From an uncultured Eubacteriales bacterium (lineage in GTDB: Bacteria > Bacillota > Clostridia > Peptostreptococcales > Anaerovoracaceae), in contig CAJTYS010000021.1 in NCBI GenBank assembly GCA_910583765.1, positions 1-64,000 on the forward strand: DNA of 64,000 nt, written 5' to 3'. This document shows, in pieces, positions 61,051-64,000 of the stretch. The notes below the pieces were generated by a model. That model was not told the origin of the DNA. It did not search any database and worked only from the letters and a program-made list of their open reading frames with translations. A program made the translations under genes and the position numbers. The stretch's first letter is position 1. Each line of letters opens with the position of its first letter.

Positions 61051-61917
61051 ATGGCACCGATCAACAACAGACAAAAAGCGATTTTCTATATTATTTGCTC
61101 TGCCTTTTTCTTTGCGCTCATGAACATGTTTGTAAGGATGTCAGGCGACCTGCCCTCCATTCAAAAGAGCTTTTTCCGCAATCTAGTGGCTTTCTTTTTC
61201 GCGCTGTTCGTGCTCATTCGTTCAGATGCGGGCTTTTCTTTCCAAAAGAAAAACCTGCCGGCGTTCATCGGTAGGGCATTGTTTGGCACTTTGGGGATCT
61301 TTTGCAATTTTTACGCAGTGGACCACCTGCTTCTTTCAGACGCTTCCATCCTCAACAAGCTGTCGCCCTTTTTTGCTATCCTTGGCTCTTATTTTATTTT
61401 GAAAGAAAAAATCACGCCCATCCAGGCATCGGCCGTGACCATCGCCTTTTGCGGCGCGTTGTTAGTGGTGAAACCTGGATTCGCGGTGGCCGGCGCTTTG
61501 ATTCCTTCTGTCATTGGTGTGATTGGCGGGTTTTGTGCGGGGATCGCCTATACCCTGGTCCGTCTCTTGGGGCAGCGTGGGGAACGGGGACCCTTTATCG
61601 TGTTCTTTTTCTCCGGCTTTTCCTGTCTCATCACCTTGCCGTTCCTGATCTTCGATTTCCACCCCATGTCCGGCACCCAGACCTTGATCCTGCTTCTGGC
61701 CGGTCTTTCCGCGGCAGGCGGGCAGTTCACCATTACGGCGGCATATACCCATGCGCCCGCAAGGGAAGTGTCTGTTTTCGACTATACGCAGATCATTTTC
61801 GCCGCTGGTTTGGGGTTTCTGTTTTTCAGCCAGATCCCTGATGTTTGGAGCATCATGGGCTATTGCATGATCTCTGGAGTGGCTGTGTGGATGTTCCTCT
61901 ATAATCAGCGCCGCTAG
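61051..61917 (+). CDS. EamA/DMT-family transporter
   Basis: A 288-aa membrane protein with ten helices in two EamA halves (FYIICSAFFFALMNMFVRMSG; GVIGGFCAGIAYTLVRLLGQRG). It is a drug/metabolite exporter of unknown substrate; RhaT/YddG-like relatives export amino acids or nucleosides. It is divergent from the surface-protein gene and convergent with a second EamA gene, which is a different subfamily, so this is not a recent tandem copy. Confidence 0.88.
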   Translation: MAPINNRQKAIFYIICSAFFFALMNMFVRMSGDLPSIQKSFFRNLVAFFFALFVLIRSDAGFSFQKKNLPAFIGRALFGTLGIFCNFYAVDHLLLSDASILNKLSPFFAILGSYFILKEKITPIQASAVTIAFCGALLVVKPGFAVAGALIPSVIGVIGGFCAGIAYTLVRLLGQRGERGPFIVFFFSGFSCLITLPFLIFDFHPMSGTQTLILLLAGLSAAGGQFTITAAYTHAPAREVSVFDYTQIIFAAGLGFLFFSQIPDVWSIMGYCMISGVAVWMFLYNQRR

Positions 61918-61989
61918 CGTATCGTCTGGTAAGAAATGGCAGTCACCTCAGAATGATTCCCATCGGAAAGACCTGGAGATCACCTATCC

Positions 61990-62916
61990 TTAACTTCTGT
62001 CCTTTTCTTGCTCCCTCTTTTTTCTTTTGAAGAAGTCCGGCTTCATCTCGGAAAGCAGCAGGCCCGCCAAGGTCAGCGCGGTTCCCAGAATGGCCAGGCC
62101 TGTTAGCTGTTCCTTTAAGATCAAAGCGGAGGCAGTCACTGTGATGACTGGCACCATGTAGATGTAAACGCTGGTTTTCACTGGCCCCAGATGCTTGACC
62201 GCGAAATTCCAGGTCACGAAGCAAAGCGCGGACGCTCCCAGCCCCAGAAACAATAGATTCCACAGGTTTCCTGCGTCTGTGAGCCGTTCCAGGCCCCATC
62301 GGAAATCAAAGAAAAATAAGGCAGGGATCATGAATAGAATCCCGTAGGCGAACACTCTGCGGGTGGTTTGGATGGTGGAAAATCCAAAGCCGCTGATCCG
62401 CTTTGTCAAAAGTGAGTACACGGCCCACACCAATGCCGCGATGACTGACAGCAAGTCTCCTGCTGGGTTCACCTGGACCTTGGAGCCGCCAAAACTAATG
62501 AGGCAGATGCCTGCCATGGCAATGACAAAGCCTGCCAGAAATTTCAGGGACAGTCCGCCCTTTTCCCCTTTTGACATGGCACAGGACAAGATGGCAGTGA
62601 AAAATGGCGCTACGGACAAGATCACGCCTACATTGGATGCCATCGTAAAAGTCAAGGCAATGTTTTCCAGAAGATAATACAAAGTGATCCCGCATAGACC
62701 CGCCGCGGCAAAGGTCAATTCCTGTTGTTTTGTCGTACCCTTCAGCGGTTTGGGATAAACGATGAGCAGCGCTGCCAGGCCTAGAACAAAGCGGAAAAAG
62801 AGGATTTCCACTGGCTGAAAATCCTTTAGCAAAATCTTGGTGGAAATGAATGTCGTGCCCCAGATCAAAATGGTGATCACTGCTGTTATATGTCCAATGC
62901 TCTTTTTATCTTTCAT
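61990..62916 (-). CDS. EamA/DMT-family transporter
   Basis: A 308-aa ten-helix transporter beginning SIGHITAVITILIWGTTFISTKILLKDFQP, the typical EamA start, with LSVIAALVWAVYSLLTKRISG beginning the second half. The C-terminus is basic (KRKKREQEKDRS). Substrate unknown. AAGGAGAACCAGGAC precedes the ATG. It ends 72 bases from the convergent EamA gene. Confidence 0.88.
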   Translation of the reverse strand: MKDKKSIGHITAVITILIWGTTFISTKILLKDFQPVEILFFRFVLGLAALLIVYPKPLKGTTKQQELTFAAAGLCGITLYYLLENIALTFTMASNVGVILSVAPFFTAILSCAMSKGEKGGLSLKFLAGFVIAMAGICLISFGGSKVQVNPAGDLLSVIAALVWAVYSLLTKRISGFGFSTIQTTRRVFAYGILFMIPALFFFDFRWGLERLTDAGNLWNLLFLGLGASALCFVTWNFAVKHLGPVKTSVYIYMVPVITVTASALILKEQLTGLAILGTALTLAGLLLSEMKPDFFKRKKREQEKDRS

Positions 62917-63023
62917 GTCCTGGTTCTCCTTGTGATGTCTGAATTTGCGATGTTTGAAATATCCATCTGTACATGGCAGACGGTAGGTCAGTATGATTGA
63001 TGGGAAATTTGGTGTGCGTAGAA

Positions 63024-63051
63024 AATGACCACGTATATCAGCGTGGTCATT
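63024..63051. terminator. Hairpin between the flavodoxin-ferredoxin and EamA genes
   Basis: AATGACCACG (63024-63033) pairs perfectly with CGTGGTCATT (63042-63051). On the minus strand it is followed by TTTTC. It lies 90 bases past the flavodoxin-ferredoxin stop and is probably that gene's terminator. Confidence 0.45.
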
Positions 63052-63141
63052 CCCGGCACTTTATTTTAGATATTTAACTTGTCTACTTGACAAGACTGAT
63101 CAAAATGGTCTCACGCTTATTGCCGTCTTGTCCAACACCAG

Positions 63142-63966
63142 CTACAGGAACCACTCTGCTTCTGCTCTGCGGGCGTAATTTTCTTCTAGCATCGCCACAT
63201 GAGAAAGAAACGCCGGGTCATCCATATATTTGGCGTTTGATGGACATGTTTTAATGCATGCCTGGCACTTGATGCAAATGCCTGCGCAAGTGTCCGGCGC
63301 ATCTATCGGAATAGAGCCCATCGGACAGACCTGTGCGCATTTTCCGCATTGGTTACATTGATCCGGGTCAGTCTTTGGTTTGGCCTTGAGGAACACCGCA
63401 GGCTTGCCGTCTGTCCCCAGCGGCGTGTAATATGGGCCTACCGGATCATCGCCTCGCACCTGGATTGGCCCTGGGATCTCCGCCATTTTCAAAACCTTTT
63501 CTGCGATCTTGCCTGCGAAATCCTCCAGCTGTTCCAAATCCTCTTCATTGGGACGGCCTTTCGCCAGTTTGCTGCTAAAAACGTGCTCTGTAGGCACTCC
63601 CGCTCCGGCGATGGTGTGAAATCCGTGGGCTTCCAATTCGTTTCGCAGTTCGATCAGCGCATTGTCAAAGTTCCGGTTGCCAAAGACAGCCACCGGCACG
63701 GCTAAAGCGCCGTTTCCCGTAAACCCGCTCTGTATGTAAGGCAGCATTTTATTCGGAATCCGCCCTGCGTAAACCGGCGTGCCGAAAACCACCAGTTCCG
63801 TGGGCGCGTACTGTTTCGTTCCTTCGCGGCTGGCAGGCAAGGTGTAATCAAAGCGCTCCAGCTCTGCGCCCAGTTTCGCGGCCAGGGTCTTTGCCAGGGT
63901 CATCACCACGGTTTCCGTGTTTCCGGTAGCACTGTAAAAGACAGCTTTGACGTGTGTGATTTTCAT
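63142..63966 (-). CDS. EFR1-type flavodoxin-ferredoxin protein
   Basis: A 274-aa electron-transfer protein. The N-terminal flavodoxin-like domain (about 1-170) has the FMN phosphate loop FYSATGNTETVV and VVFGTPVYAGRIPNKM. The C-terminal part has two 4Fe-4S sets, CNQCGKCAQVCP (about 210) and CIKCQACIKTCP (about 233). EFR1 proteins pass electrons between a flavin and ferredoxin-type clusters in anaerobes. AAAGGAGGACGAAAT precedes the ATG. No partner is adjacent in view. Confidence 0.9.
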   Translation of the reverse strand: MKITHVKAVFYSATGNTETVVMTLAKTLAAKLGAELERFDYTLPASREGTKQYAPTELVVFGTPVYAGRIPNKMLPYIQSGFTGNGALAVPVAVFGNRNFDNALIELRNELEAHGFHTIAGAGVPTEHVFSSKLAKGRPNEEDLEQLEDFAGKIAEKVLKMAEIPGPIQVRGDDPVGPYYTPLGTDGKPAVFLKAKPKTDPDQCNQCGKCAQVCPMGSIPIDAPDTCAGICIKCQACIKTCPSNAKYMDDPAFLSHVAMLEENYARRAEAEWFL

Positions 63967-64000
63967 ATTTCGTCCTCCTTTGCATGATAGGGATATACGT

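Overview
The window looks like chromosomal DNA of a low-to-mid GC, Gram-positive, probably anaerobic and spore-forming member of the Clostridia. The evidence is an IspH-ribosomal protein S1 fusion, a YlmC/YmxH sporulation-family protein, a TepA (ClpP-class) protease, a Gram-positive-style Tad pilus locus without secretin, a CsoR copper repressor, a Gram-positive LexA box, and electron-transfer proteins of types common in anaerobes. Genus and species cannot be fixed from the sequence alone; a relative of the Anaerovoracaceae / Eubacteriales Family XIII group is a guess.

Layout. (1) 1-2900 is the end of an integrated element: a GC-rich run of stem-loops, an AT-rich unknown gene, and a serine recombinase that lacks the usual C-terminal zinc ribbon. 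It abuts the 3' end of an intact rlmD-like rRNA methyltransferase gene. (2) 2906-13226 is a conserved housekeeping block: rlmD-like, tgt, queA and ruvBAC on the minus strand, argR-recN on the plus strand. A two-gene envelope operon (YARHG protein plus an Asn-Pro-repeat protein) with its own promoter splits queA from tgt. ruvCAB has a promoter overlapped by a LexA box. (3) 13367-19555 holds ispH-rpsA, rarA and a SPOR protein, then an APC permease headed by a tandem glycine riboswitch. (4) 19650-25740 is a Tad/Flp pilus operon (tadA, tadB, tadC, a 52-aa Flp pilin, and TadE-like and DUF5702/DUF6382-type proteins). Its tadZ/cpaE partner lies 6 kb away at 31753. (5) 25855-31745 is phosphate and ion homeostasis: phoP-phoR, a CPA2 antiporter, and a Na/Pi cotransporter behind a three-repeat Pho box.

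(6) 32914-41510 contains tepA, ylmC, a PAS-GGDEF diguanylate cyclase paired with a double-receiver hybrid kinase, an M15 peptidase and a lipoprotein carboxylesterase. (7) 41614-46659 has a membrane-bound LuxR regulator, a copper module (copA with an in-frame C-terminal copZ, plus csoR) and a LUD protein. (8) 46827-54260 has a secreted protein, a PBP5-type carboxypeptidase, a MATE exporter, a DUF6512 protein, a striking DnaA-box cluster before a ferredoxin gene, a GntR-controlled ABC-2 operon and a YdbC-like protein. (9) 54344-63966 has an ABC-F ATPase, a 1512-aa repetitive surface protein, two convergent EamA exporters and a flavodoxin-ferredoxin protein.

Operons run mostly on the minus strand. 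Several promoters can be read with good -35/-10 spacing, and five carry recognisable regulatory sites (LexA, PhoP, CsoR, GntR, glycine riboswitch). I saw no rRNA, tRNA, CRISPR array or intact insertion sequence. The most unusual items are the DnaA-box cluster at 50885-51015, the Asn-Pro-repeat/YARHG operon, the TadE-like protein with two identical H-x3-C-x22-C-x2-C cassettes, and the copA-copZ fusion with an internal start.
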